Positions 40,090 through 47,340 of a stretch of DNA of 47,340 nt are shown piece after piece. Location of the stretch: contig NZ_CAKMMG010000018.1 of NCBI RefSeq assembly GCF_927798115.1, forward strand, positions 1 through 47,340. The letters run 5' to 3'. Source of the DNA: Paenibacillus auburnensis (lineage in GTDB: Bacteria > Bacillota > Bacilli > Paenibacillales > Paenibacillaceae). Position numbers and translations under genes: made by a program. Every line of letters begins with the position of its first letter. Within the stretch, counting starts at the first letter, position 1. The notes below the pieces were generated by a model. That model did not search any database and was not told where the DNA came from. It saw only the letters and a program-made list of their open reading frames with translations.

Positions 40090-40239
40090 TTATCCCTGCC
40101 GGTTGTGATGATCCACATGGTTAGCCTGCTTTACCTTTTTAGAACCGGATAATGGTTTAGGCCCGGAGGAGTGATGCTCCTCCCTAGGCTCATGGTTAGT
40201 CTCTACGCCGGGAACCGGCATACTTTTGGGTTTGCTCAT
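40090..40239 (-). CDS. sspP: Small acid-soluble spore protein P
   Basis: 49 residues, very hydrophilic, rich in Lys, His, Pro and Ser. The core PLSGSKKVK followed by NH and a His-rich tail (VDHHNRQG) matches B. subtilis SspP as I remember it, which has the same PLSGSKKVK block and about 48 residues. It is a minor spore protein. The ATG has AGGAGG 9 bases upstream. It starts 13 bp after the stop of an unknown gene and may be co-transcribed with it. It supports an endospore-forming host. Confidence 0.82.
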   Translation of the reverse strand: MSKPKSMPVPGVETNHEPREEHHSSGPKPLSGSKKVKQANHVDHHNRQG

Positions 40240-40252
40240 CTCACTATTCCTC

Positions 40253-40594
40253 CTATGGATTGGTCAGATTCTGTAACGCCTGGGCGCACTCATGAATCTG
40301 TCTAGTATATTGCTGGGCGAGCTGCTGTACAGCATCAGTACGTTCGTCAGTATGGCGCCCTCCCTGCTCCACATCAACCAAATCTACGGCAACCTCACGG
40401 CTGTCCACATAGGTACAACGGAAATCAAGGGAATAGGCCTGATGGCCGGCAGCGTTAAAATGAATCAACAGACTCTTCGGGTCTGCTGCATCCCCCTGCA
40501 GGCTAAAGCTGTCCCCGTTGTCCATCAGAGCAGGCAAACGTTCCTGCCACGCGGATACCAGACTATTCTGGTCCAATTGCATTTCTCGGTTCAT
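40253..40594 (-). CDS. Hypothetical protein upstream of sspP
   Basis: 113 residues, soluble, no signal peptide or Cys cluster beyond two scattered cysteines. The pattern (FSLQGDAADPKSLLIHFNAAG, then a C-terminal helix DAVQQLAQQYTRQIHECAQ) suggests a small alpha/beta protein. I do not recognise the family. The ATG at 40594 follows AAGGAGGGTGAT; the GTG at 40606 is too close to it. The adjacency to sspP hints at late sporulation expression, but I see no clear sigma-G or sigma-K promoter in front. Confidence 0.7.
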   Translation of the reverse strand: MNREMQLDQNSLVSAWQERLPALMDNGDSFSLQGDAADPKSLLIHFNAAGHQAYSLDFRCTYVDSREVAVDLVDVEQGGRHTDERTDAVQQLAQQYTRQIHECAQALQNLTNP

Positions 40595-40713
40595 TGTTAT
40601 AATCACCCTCCTTCCCTAATACATTGCGGAGAAATGGGTTTTTTTATTCCTGCTTGCTGGTCACATACTCCACAACCAACCATATTCGCATATTTGAAGG
40701 GGCAGAAGAGCAC

Positions 40714-40746
40714 AAAAAAAAAAGCCGCCTTCCGGAGAAGACGGCT
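40714..40746 (-). terminator. Terminator of tRNA-Ser
   Basis: Stem GCCG.CTT/GAAG.CGGC with small loop, followed by ten T on the minus strand, behind the tRNA gene. Confidence 0.92.
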
Positions 40747-40777
40747 TCTATCTGCAATTCATTAGTTTAAAAGGATA

Positions 40778-40866
40778 TGGCGGAGAGGATGGGATTCGAA
40801 CCCATGTGGGCTTGCACCCTAACGGTTTTCAAGACCGCCCCGTTATGACCGCTTCGGTACCTCTCC
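40778..40866 (-). tRNA. tRNA-Ser (UGA), CCA encoded
   Basis: The 7-bp acceptor stem GGAGAGG/CCTCTCC, the long variable arm typical of tRNA-Ser, the T-loop GGTTCGAATCC, and the anticodon loop CTTGAAA with anticodon TGA all fit. CCA is encoded at the 3' end. It follows serS, as in B. subtilis. Confidence 0.97.
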
Positions 40867-40930
40867 AGTGCATCAAAATTTCACATGCATTAGAAATTGT
40901 ATCACACGATCCTAATAAAACGCAAGCATA

Positions 40931-42220
40931 TTATTGAGAAATTTTCGGACTGATCGATTTCACATTACGCATGTATGGCTGGAGTGCTTCCGGAATCAGC
41001 ACACTGCCGTCTTCCTGCTGGTAGTTCTCCAGAATAGCTGCCACGGTCCGTCCGACTGCCAATGCGGAACCATTCAAGGTATGAACGAATTCAGGCTTTG
41101 CCTTAGGCTCCTTACGGAAACGGATATTAGCGCGGCGCGCCTGGAAGTCCTCTGTGTTGGAGCAGGAGGAGATTTCACGGTACATGCCGCTCTCAGGCAG
41201 CCAGACCTCCAAATCATACGTCTTAGCTGCTGTGAAGCCCATATCTCCGGTACACAAGCCCAGCACCCGGTACGGCAGCTCCAGAAGCTGCAGCACGCGT
41301 TCAGCATCAGCCGTCATCTTCTCTAGCTCTTCGTATGAAGTCTCAGGTGTCGTCAGCTTTACAAGCTCTACCTTATTGAATTGATGCTGACGGATAAGCC
41401 CACGGGTGTCCCGGCCTGCAGAACCCGCTTCAGAACGGAAACAGGAGCTGTAAGCAACATGGTATTTCGGCAGATCTGCAGCTGTCAGAATTTCTTCACG
41501 GTAGTAGTTCGTTACCGGTACTTCGGCTGTAGGAATCAGGTAATATTCGGTGTCCCGCAGCTTGAACAGATCCTCTTCAAACTTCGGCAGCTGACCTGTA
41601 CCATACAAGCTGTCCTTATTTACGATATATGGCGGCAGCATTTCCTCATAGTTATGCTCTCCGCTGTGAAGATCCATCATGAAATTGATCAGGGCGCGCT
41701 CCAGTCGGGCGCCAAGACCCTTATAGAATACAAATCTGGAACCTGTAACCTTGGCAGCGGCTTCAAAATCAAGGATATCCAGCTGCTGTGCCAGCTCCCA
41801 ATGGGATTTGGGTGTAAATCCGAACTCTCTTGGCTGCGACCAGCGCCGCACTTCAACGTTCTCTTCCTCGGATTTGCCTACTGGCACCGATTCATGAGGA
41901 ATGTTCGGAATGCTCATGGTCAGCTCATCGATTTGTGCTTCGAGATCGCGGACTTCATCATCCAGCTCCTTGATCCGGTCGGAAACCGTACGCATCTCAG
42001 CAATCAAATCTTCCGCCGGCTCGCCATTCTTTTTCTTCTTAGCCACGTCGCCGGAAACGATGTTACGGCGGTTCTTAAGCCCTTCAGTCTCTTGCAGCAG
42101 TTCACGCCGGCGCAAGTCAAGCTGTGGAAAGCCTGCAATCAAATCAAGTGATTTCCCGCGTTTATTAAGCGCCTCTTCTACCTTGGCATAATCACTGCGT
42201 AATACTTTTACATCTAGCAC
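40931..42220 (-). CDS. serS: Seryl-tRNA synthetase
   Basis: 429 residues, class II. A long N-terminal antiparallel coiled coil (about 25-100), which reads the tRNA-Ser variable arm, precedes the catalytic domain with motif 2 around SSCFRSEAGSAGRDTRGL and motif 3 in ALAVGRTVAAILEN. The start is GTG, with AGGAGGG 7 bases upstream. There is no room for a T-box in the 84-bp gap behind pdxT, which instead has a hairpin (42248-42282), so regulation differs from the B. subtilis T-box control. Confidence 0.97.
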   Translation of the reverse strand: MLDVKVLRSDYAKVEEALNKRGKSLDLIAGFPQLDLRRRELLQETEGLKNRRNIVSGDVAKKKKNGEPAEDLIAEMRTVSDRIKELDDEVRDLEAQIDELTMSIPNIPHESVPVGKSEEENVEVRRWSQPREFGFTPKSHWELAQQLDILDFEAAAKVTGSRFVFYKGLGARLERALINFMMDLHSGEHNYEEMLPPYIVNKDSLYGTGQLPKFEEDLFKLRDTEYYLIPTAEVPVTNYYREEILTAADLPKYHVAYSSCFRSEAGSAGRDTRGLIRQHQFNKVELVKLTTPETSYEELEKMTADAERVLQLLELPYRVLGLCTGDMGFTAAKTYDLEVWLPESGMYREISSCSNTEDFQARRANIRFRKEPKAKPEFVHTLNGSALAVGRTVAAILENYQQEDGSVLIPEALQPYMRNVKSISPKISQ

Positions 42221-42247
42221 AAAGTTTCCCTCCTGAAAACAGCCTAA

Positions 42248-42282
42248 ACTCTTTCAAATTGCTGGTGCAGCATTGAAAGAGT
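42248..42282 (-). terminator. Hairpin between pdxT and serS
   Basis: Stem ACTCTTTCAA/TTGAAAGAGT extended by inner TGCTG/AGCA pairing, on the minus strand. Only TTTA follows, so it may be a weak terminator or a processing or stability element. Confidence 0.55.
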
Positions 42283-42304
42283 CAGGATGTTCTTGTATGC
42301 AGTT

Positions 42305-42889
42305 CTATTGTTTAGCTTCTACACTAGCCTTCACCATATCGGCAAAATATTGATGCAGGCGGTAATCATCGGTCAGCTCCGGATGGAAAGAGGATACCAG
42401 CAGGTTGTCCTGGCGAGCCGTTACGATCTCATCATTATAGACCGTCAGAACATCAACATCCGGGCCCACTTCGTTAATGAGCGGAGCACGGATAAAGACG
42501 GCACGTACCGGCTCATTTATCCCTTTTACATCCAGATCACACTCAAAGCTTTCCCGCTGGCGGCCAAAAGCGTTCCGGGCAACGGTAATATCCATCAGCT
42601 CAAGATGTGAAGGTTCGCCTCCGGCAATTCTCTTCGCCAGCACAATCATTCCCGCACATGTACCGAAAATAGGCTTGCCCTGGGCTGAAAAATCACGAAT
42701 GGCATCAATGAAGCCGTATTTGCGCATCAGCTTGCCGATCGTAGTACTTTCTCCGCCAGGGATGATCAGTCCTTCAACTTCCTCAAGCTGCTCTACGCGC
42801 TTAATGGGAAGGCCCTCGGCTCCGGTTTTCTCTATACTGACAATATGCTCTGTTACAGCGCCTTGAAGCGCCAACACTCCTATTTTCAT
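42305..42889 (-). CDS. pdxT: Pyridoxal 5'-phosphate synthase glutaminase subunit
   Basis: 194 residues. A class I glutamine amidotransferase with nucleophile C78 (GTCAGM), the GGESTT loop at 45-50 and the His/Glu pair in SFHPEL. It supplies ammonia to PdxS for PLP synthesis. The ATG at 42889 has AAGG 8 bases upstream and starts the conserved MKIGVLALQGAV. It follows pdxS by 19 bp in the same operon. Confidence 0.97.
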   Translation of the reverse strand: MKIGVLALQGAVTEHIVSIEKTGAEGLPIKRVEQLEEVEGLIIPGGESTTIGKLMRKYGFIDAIRDFSAQGKPIFGTCAGMIVLAKRIAGGEPSHLELMDITVARNAFGRQRESFECDLDVKGINEPVRAVFIRAPLINEVGPDVDVLTVYNDEIVTARQDNLLVSSFHPELTDDYRLHQYFADMVKASVEAKQ

Positions 42890-42908
42890 CCGGGAAACCT
42901 TCTCTCTA

Positions 42909-43790
42909 TTAACGGCCACGCTCCGACATGCGTTCTGACGGAGCCAGAGTTGCAATATCAATCCCCTTCATCGGGGTGCCGAGGTTCTTGGATACTTCAG
43001 CAATCAGTTTATAGTCAGTGAAGTGTGTGGTTGCTTCAACGATCGCACGGGCAAACTTCTCCGGATTATCCGATTTGAAAATACCGGAACCTACGAATAC
43101 ACCATCCGCACCCAGATGCATCATCAAGGCTGCATCGGCAGGAGTAGCTACACCGCCTGCAGCAAAGTTAACAACCGGCAGTTTGCCAAGCTCGTGGACT
43201 TCAAGCAGAAGCTCGTAAGGAACTCCCAGTGTTTTGGCTTCATGGTACAGCTCGTCCTTGGACAGGTTAGTCACCTTGCGGATTTGGCTGTTAATGAAAC
43301 GCATGTGACGAACAGCTTCAACGATATTGCCTGTTCCCGGTTCGCCTTTGGTACGGATCATTGAAGCCCCTTCATTAATACGGCGAAGTGCCTCACCGAG
43401 GTCTTTTGCGCCACATACAAAAGGAACTGTAAATTCACGCTTGTCGATATGGAAAACTTCATCGGCAGGAGTCAGAACTTCACTCTCGTCCAGATAATCA
43501 ACGCCCAGCGACTCCAGAACCTTAGCTTCTACATAATGGCCGATACGTGCTTTTGCCATTACGGGAATGCTAACTACCTTGATAACTTCTTCTACAATTG
43601 TAGGATCAGCCATCCGTGCTACACCGCCTGCTGCGCGGATGTCGGAAGGAACCCGTTCCAGAGCCATTACGGCTACTGCACCCGCAGCCTCAGCAATCTT
43701 TGCCTGTTCTGCATTCATGACGTCCATGATGACGCCGCCTTTTTGCATTTCTGCCATGCCTCTTTTAACTCTCGATGTACCAGTTTCCAT
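42909..43790 (-). CDS. pdxS: Pyridoxal 5'-phosphate synthase lyase subunit
   Basis: 293 residues of the highly conserved PdxS barrel. The lysines forming the imine intermediates are present, the first being K80 in IPVMAKARIGH. It makes PLP from ribose 5-phosphate, glyceraldehyde 3-phosphate and ammonia in a PdxS12-PdxT12 complex. The ATG at 43790 is 7 bases after GGGAGG; a TTG two codons earlier is too close to that site. Promoter at 43831-43859. Confidence 0.98.
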   Translation of the reverse strand: METGTSRVKRGMAEMQKGGVIMDVMNAEQAKIAEAAGAVAVMALERVPSDIRAAGGVARMADPTIVEEVIKVVSIPVMAKARIGHYVEAKVLESLGVDYLDESEVLTPADEVFHIDKREFTVPFVCGAKDLGEALRRINEGASMIRTKGEPGTGNIVEAVRHMRFINSQIRKVTNLSKDELYHEAKTLGVPYELLLEVHELGKLPVVNFAAGGVATPADAALMMHLGADGVFVGSGIFKSDNPEKFARAIVEATTHFTDYKLIAEVSKNLGTPMKGIDIATLAPSERMSERGR

Positions 43791-43830
43791 GTCCAAGCCT
43801 CCCGAATAATCTGACTGAATCTAAATAATA

Positions 43831-43859
43831 ATTCTACCGCAGGGCGGTTATATATACAA
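43831..43859 (-). promoter_or_regulatory. Promoter of pdxST
   Basis: Minus-strand -35 TTGTAT (43854-43859), 17 bp, -10 TAGAAT (43831-43836), just upstream of pdxS. No clear terminator separates it from dacA. Confidence 0.65.
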
Positions 43860-43902
43860 CCCATTTACTCGGATTTCTGTCTGCCTAAAGTCATTGCTGC
43901 CT

Positions 43903-45300
43903 TTAGAACAGATCTTTAATTCCTGTAAACAGATCACCAAAAAAATCGCCTATTGCCCGCATCAGCAGTTTGAACCATCCGGCTTTCTCTGCTTCCTCAG
44001 CTGTAATCAAATTAACGGTCTTCTGTTGGACCTGAGACATGCCTTCAACCTTATAAGTGTAGGTTACCTTACCGACTGCTGTAGCATTGGGGATTGGAGC
44101 CACTAGAGTTGATGGATCATTAACTGTAACGGCAGTTTCGATTTGTGGAGTAACCGTTCCTTTAGGTACCATGAAAGTTACACCTGCATCCGTAACCACG
44201 GATACACTTTCGTTCTTGCCTTTTTGTACAGGTACGGTTTCATTGCCGGTGATTACCGACTTAGCGGCCACGACCTGCTTGATCTCAAAGTTATTGAAGC
44301 CAAAATCAAGCACTTTCTTAGTTTCGGTAAACCGATGCGCTTCTGAATCGGCACCCATAACTACACTGATCAGACGCATGCCGTCTCGCACGGCCGTACC
44401 CGTGAAGCAGTTGCCGGCATTGCTAGTATGTCCCGTCTTCAGTCCGTCAAGACCCGGGTAGGCGTATGCCTTAAAGTTGGCAATATCCTTATTGGCCTCA
44501 AGCATCCAGTTGTAGTTAACCATAGGTTTGGTATCCCGGTCACGGAATTTGTAGGACTGTATGGTTGTAAATTCAGTGAAATCAGGATGGTCAGTTACAA
44601 TATATTTCGCAAGAATAGCCGCATCCATCGCAGACATAACCGTTTCGCGGTCCGTTTCCGGACGGTACTTAGACGGCATATCTGCCCGGTCAAGACCGGT
44701 GGAATTGATGAAATACGCTGTCTTCATCCCCATCTTCTGGGCAGTTTCGTTCATCAGTGTCACAAATTGCTGTTCAGAACCGGAAACCAGTTCCGCCAGA
44801 GCAACTGTAGCATCATTGGCTGAGCCCACTGCCATAGCTATGTACAGCTCTTTAACTGTATGTTCATCACCTTGTGCCAAAAAGATCCGGGAACCGATTT
44901 GCTGGGAGGCATTCTCCTGCACAATGACCTTCTGGTCCCAGGTAAGCTGTCCATTCTTCACGGCTTCGGCTACAAGATACTCCGTCATCATCTTCGTCAT
45001 ACTCGCCGGGGGCAGAGCTTGATCTGCATTATAAGACAACAGCACCTCACCGGTAGTAGGTTCAATCAATACTGCCGAACTCACGTTAAGTCCTAACGAT
45101 TCTACAGATGGTATTTTTGCTACAGCTGCTTTGGCTGTTGCAGTGCCTGTGGCAGTAGTACCTGCTTCTGTTGTAGCCGGAGTCTTCACCGCATCGGCCA
45201 GTACTGAACTTGCAGGAGAAGCTAACATATTTAAAAGCAGACCTACTGTCGCTGTCTTGATCACAAATTGTTTACTGCTGAACTTCCGCTTGTGCTTCAA
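43903..45300 (-). CDS. dacA: D-alanyl-D-alanine carboxypeptidase (PBP5, DacA)
   Basis: 465 residues. A signal peptide (TVGLLLNMLASPASSVLADA) is followed by an Ala/Thr-rich linker, then the S11 peptidase with S100-x-x-K103, S160-A-N162 and K288-T-G, the PBP5 C-terminal domain, and an amphipathic membrane helix at the end (LLMRAIGDFFGDLFTGIKDL). It trims the terminal D-Ala from wall pentapeptides. The start is TTG at 45300, 10 bases after AAAGGAG; the ATG at 45330 has no ribosome-binding site and would place AAAGGAG inside the gene. Confidence 0.95.
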   Translation of the reverse strand: MKHKRKFSSKQFVIKTATVGLLLNMLASPASSVLADAVKTPATTEAGTTATGTATAKAAVAKIPSVESLGLNVSSAVLIEPTTGEVLLSYNADQALPPASMTKMMTEYLVAEAVKNGQLTWDQKVIVQENASQQIGSRIFLAQGDEHTVKELYIAMAVGSANDATVALAELVSGSEQQFVTLMNETAQKMGMKTAYFINSTGLDRADMPSKYRPETDRETVMSAMDAAILAKYIVTDHPDFTEFTTIQSYKFRDRDTKPMVNYNWMLEANKDIANFKAYAYPGLDGLKTGHTSNAGNCFTGTAVRDGMRLISVVMGADSEAHRFTETKKVLDFGFNNFEIKQVVAAKSVITGNETVPVQKGKNESVSVVTDAGVTFMVPKGTVTPQIETAVTVNDPSTLVAPIPNATAVGKVTYTYKVEGMSQVQQKTVNLITAEEAEKAGWFKLLMRAIGDFFGDLFTGIKDLF

Positions 45301-45340
45301 AATTACTACTCTCCTTTGGTTCATATCCATTGCTTGTTCT

Positions 45341-45349
45341 ATTCTAACA
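45341..45349 (-). promoter_or_regulatory. Extended -10 promoter of dacA
   Basis: Minus-strand TGTTAGAAT, between the guaB terminator and the TTG start. No good -35 lies at the right distance. Confidence 0.4.
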
Positions 45350-45362
45350 CAGGGGTACCTGC

Positions 45363-45401
45363 AAAAAAAGACAGACAGGACGAATTTCGCCCTGTCTGTC
45401 C
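45363..45401 (-). terminator. Terminator of guaB
   Basis: A perfect 10-bp stem GACAGACAGG/CCTGTCTGTC with an 11-base loop, followed by seven T on the minus strand. Confidence 0.94.
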
Positions 45402-45423
45402 GTAATTTAGCGAATTTGGCCGA

Positions 45424-46881
45424 TTATAAGGAATAGTTAGGTGCTTCCTTAGTAATCTGTACGTCATGCGGATGACTCTCGCGCAGTCCGGCACCGGTAA
45501 TCCGGATGAAGGAGGTATCGTTACGCAGCTCAGTCAATGTCTTCGTACCGCAGTACCCCATACCTGAGCGGAGTCCGCCGATCAGCTGATGAACCGTATC
45601 GGACAGTGATCCTTTGAAGGCAACACGCCCTTCAATCCCCTCAGGAACGAGCTTCTTATCATCGTCCTGGAAGTAGCGGTCCTTACTGCCTTGCTTCATC
45701 GCACTCATGCTGCCCATGCCGCGGTATACTTTGAATTTACGTCCTTGATAAATTTCCGATTCTCCTGGACTTTCTTCGGTACCGGCGAACAAGCTTCCCA
45801 TCATAACCGCCGAAGCACCAGCTGCGATAGCCTTGGTAATCTCACCTGAGTATTTGATCCCGCCGTCGGCGATGATCGGCACTCCATACTCACGGGCAAC
45901 CGTTGCACAATCGTAGATTGCTGTAATCTGCGGTACACCGATACCGGCAATAACACGGGTGGTACAGATCGAGCCTGGACCAATACCGACTTTAACAATC
46001 GAAGCACCTGCTTCAATCAGCTCCCGCGTAGCCTCTCCTGTTGCTACATTACCGGCCACAATGGTAAGGTCAGGATACTGGGCACGCAGATTGCGTACTG
46101 CTTCAATAATATTGATATGGTGTCCGTGCGCGGAATCCACTACGATCAGATCGACACCGGCTTCAACCAAAGCTTTTGTCCGTTCCAGTGAATCCTTGGA
46201 GATACCGATAGCTGCACCTACCAAAAGACGTCCTTGGGCATCCTTAGCACCGTTAGGGAACTGAATGGCTTTTTCGATATCTTTAATAGTAATAAGACCT
46301 TTAAGAATCTTATTATCGTCCACTAGCGGCAGCTTCTCGATCTTATGACGCTGTAGCACCACTTCCGCTTCCTGGAGTGTAGTTCCTACAGGAGCTGTTA
46401 CCAGGTTGTCTCTGGTCATATATTCACTGATCGGAGCGCTATAGTCATGAATGAAGCGCATGTCACGGTTGGTAATAATGCCGACCAGTTTATTGTTATC
46501 GTCTACAATCGGAACGCCCGAAATCCGGTATTTGCCCATCAGCCGTTCGGCATCGGACACCAGATGATCAGGTGTTAGGGAAAAAGGATTGGTGATAACG
46601 CCGCTTTCGGAACGTTTAACGCGGTCTACCTCTTCAGCTTGCTGCTCTACGGACATATTCTTATGAATAATGCCCACTCCGCCTTCACGGGCAATTGCAA
46701 TTGCCATTGCGGCTTCAGTTACGGTATCCATCCCTGCGCTCATAAGCGGAATATTAAGCTTCACTGTTTTACTCAAAACTGTAGACAGATCCACTTCCTT
46801 CGGCAGTACCTCGGATTTACGCGGCACCAGCAGCACATCATCAAAAGTCAGTCCTTCTTTACCAAACTTATCTTCCCACAC
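45424..46881 (-). CDS. guaB: IMP dehydrogenase
   Basis: 485 residues. A TIM barrel interrupted by two CBS domains (about 90-205), with the catalytic cysteine C306 in GPGSICTTR and the flap with YRGMGSMSAM. It oxidises IMP to XMP, the committed step to GMP. The GTG at 46881 is chosen because AGGAGG is 10 bases upstream and the N-terminus then reads MWEDKFGKEGLTFDDVLLVP, matching B. subtilis GuaB; the ATG three codons earlier is only one base from the ribosome-binding site. It lies directly behind an rRNA operon. Confidence 0.97.
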   Translation of the reverse strand: MWEDKFGKEGLTFDDVLLVPRKSEVLPKEVDLSTVLSKTVKLNIPLMSAGMDTVTEAAMAIAIAREGGVGIIHKNMSVEQQAEEVDRVKRSESGVITNPFSLTPDHLVSDAERLMGKYRISGVPIVDDNNKLVGIITNRDMRFIHDYSAPISEYMTRDNLVTAPVGTTLQEAEVVLQRHKIEKLPLVDDNKILKGLITIKDIEKAIQFPNGAKDAQGRLLVGAAIGISKDSLERTKALVEAGVDLIVVDSAHGHHINIIEAVRNLRAQYPDLTIVAGNVATGEATRELIEAGASIVKVGIGPGSICTTRVIAGIGVPQITAIYDCATVAREYGVPIIADGGIKYSGEITKAIAAGASAVMMGSLFAGTEESPGESEIYQGRKFKVYRGMGSMSAMKQGSKDRYFQDDDKKLVPEGIEGRVAFKGSLSDTVHQLIGGLRSGMGYCGTKTLTELRNDTSFIRITGAGLRESHPHDVQITKEAPNYSL

Positions 46882-47051
46882 CTGGGTCATTCCTCCTCGA
46901 ATGTCTTTATTCTAAACGTCCGCAAACTTTATAAATGAAGAAACTCCGGCTAAAGTCCATATCCGATAGACACAGACAATCACAACGAAGTTAGGCACAT
47001 TGAGATCTTCAATTACGGTTTGAGATGCTTGTCCAAAAATATATTATTGCC

Positions 47052-47080
47052 ATCTTAGCAAAGGCTTTTTGGCCTGTCAA
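47052..47080 (-). promoter_or_regulatory. Promoter of guaB
   Basis: Minus-strand -35 TTGACA (47075-47080), 17 bp, -10 TAAGAT (47052-47057). The spacer holds the inverted repeat GGC(CAAAAA)GCC. It leaves a leader of about 165 nt in which I recognise no riboswitch. Confidence 0.8.
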
Positions 47081-47195
47081 GAATATTACATCATCAGAGG
47101 AGGTATTCAGAAAAAGGCCACAGAGTAAGCGAATTCTTGGACGAAAGTCCGTACGGGGTGGACATTAGGATCATTTCACAATCTCCATATGGACA

Positions 47196-47232
47196 ACAAA
47201 AAAAGCCATTGTCGATGACTCAACAATGGCTT
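47196..47232 (-). terminator. Terminator of the upstream rRNA operon
   Basis: A perfect 10-bp stem AAGCCATTGT/ACAATGGCTT, then a T run on the minus strand, just behind the 5S 3' end. Confidence 0.95.
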
Positions 47233-47237
47233 CATGT

Positions 47238-47340
47238 GCTTGGCGGCGTCCTACTCTCCCAGGACCCTTCGGTCCAAGTACCATCGGCGCTGGAAGGCTT
47301 AACGGTCGTGTTCGGGATGGGTACGCGTGGAACCCTTCCG
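47238..47340 (-). rRNA. 5S rRNA, partial (5' end outside the window)
   Basis: The minus strand holds the 5S core CCATCCCGAACACGACCGTT followed by AAGC, and ends with GGGAGAGTAGGACGCCGCC and AAGC. About 103 of some 117 nt are present; the 5' part lies past the right edge. It closes an rRNA operon transcribed leftward, upstream of guaB. Confidence 0.96.

Noticed and set aside
42221..42304. T-box leader for serS
   Set aside because: The gap is only 84 bp and lacks the T-box sequence; it holds a simple hairpin.
1..47340. CRISPR arrays, insertion sequences, prophage, toxin-antitoxin or defence genes
   Set aside because: No repeat-spacer pattern, transposase, integrase, phage structural gene or known defence domain is visible in any frame.

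Overview
This is an origin-proximal chromosome segment of an endospore-forming Gram-positive rod, most likely Paenibacillus or a close relative. The evidence is the B. subtilis-like order 5S rRNA-guaB-dacA-pdxS-pdxT-serS-tRNA-Ser at the right end and scr RNA-dnaX-yaaK-recR-yaaL-bofA-16S rRNA at the left end. Sporulation genes (spo0F, bofA, sspP) are present, along with TTG/GTG starts with strong Shine-Dalgarno sequences and Bacillus-type regulators (RpoE delta, c-di-AMP riboswitches). The window lies between two rRNA operons that both read leftward: it opens in the 5' end of a 16S gene and closes inside the 5S gene of the next operon.

Layout. 1-7.6 kb: rrn promoters, bofA, yaaL, recR, yaaK, dnaX, SRP RNA, rpmE, a radical SAM protein, rho. 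7.6-13.3 kb: murA, fba, spo0F, pyrG (with CTP-type attenuator), rpoE; in B. subtilis this block lies on the other side of oriC. 13.3-25.4 kb: a structured non-coding element, an intracellular S8 protease, argS-ywiB, two acetyltransferases and a nitrilase-family enzyme, a secreted YCF48/BNR protein, a PbpG-like class A PBP, 3-methyladenine glycosylase, an AbrB-zinc-HTH fusion and ywhD. 25.5-34.3 kb: a membrane-anchored M1 peptidase with a membrane protein, two tandem NlpC/P60 hydrolases each behind its own c-di-AMP riboswitch, GNAT, cytochrome c, pterin dehydratase, motAB. 34.3-40.9 kb: rluF, an orphan sporulation-type histidine kinase, a DnaA-box cluster, tadA, GNAT, a lipoprotein, sspP and tRNA-Ser. 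40.9-47.3 kb: serS, pdxTS, dacA, guaB, 5S rRNA.

Themes. Housekeeping genes (replication, translation, nucleotide, B6 and wall synthesis) dominate, with a sporulation thread: Spo0F from a sigma-H-like promoter, a KinA-E-like kinase, BofA, SspP and a PbpG-like PBP. Wall remodelling is the second thread: murA, dacA, the PBP and two riboswitch-controlled hydrolases. I saw no phage, insertion sequence, CRISPR array or defence island. The most interesting items are regulatory: the duplicated c-di-AMP riboswitch/hydrolase units, the DnaA-box cluster and palindromic operator next to the kinase, competing stems in the rho leader, the structured element at 13.5 kb, and the AbrB-zinc-HTH protein. No clear new multi-gene system is visible.
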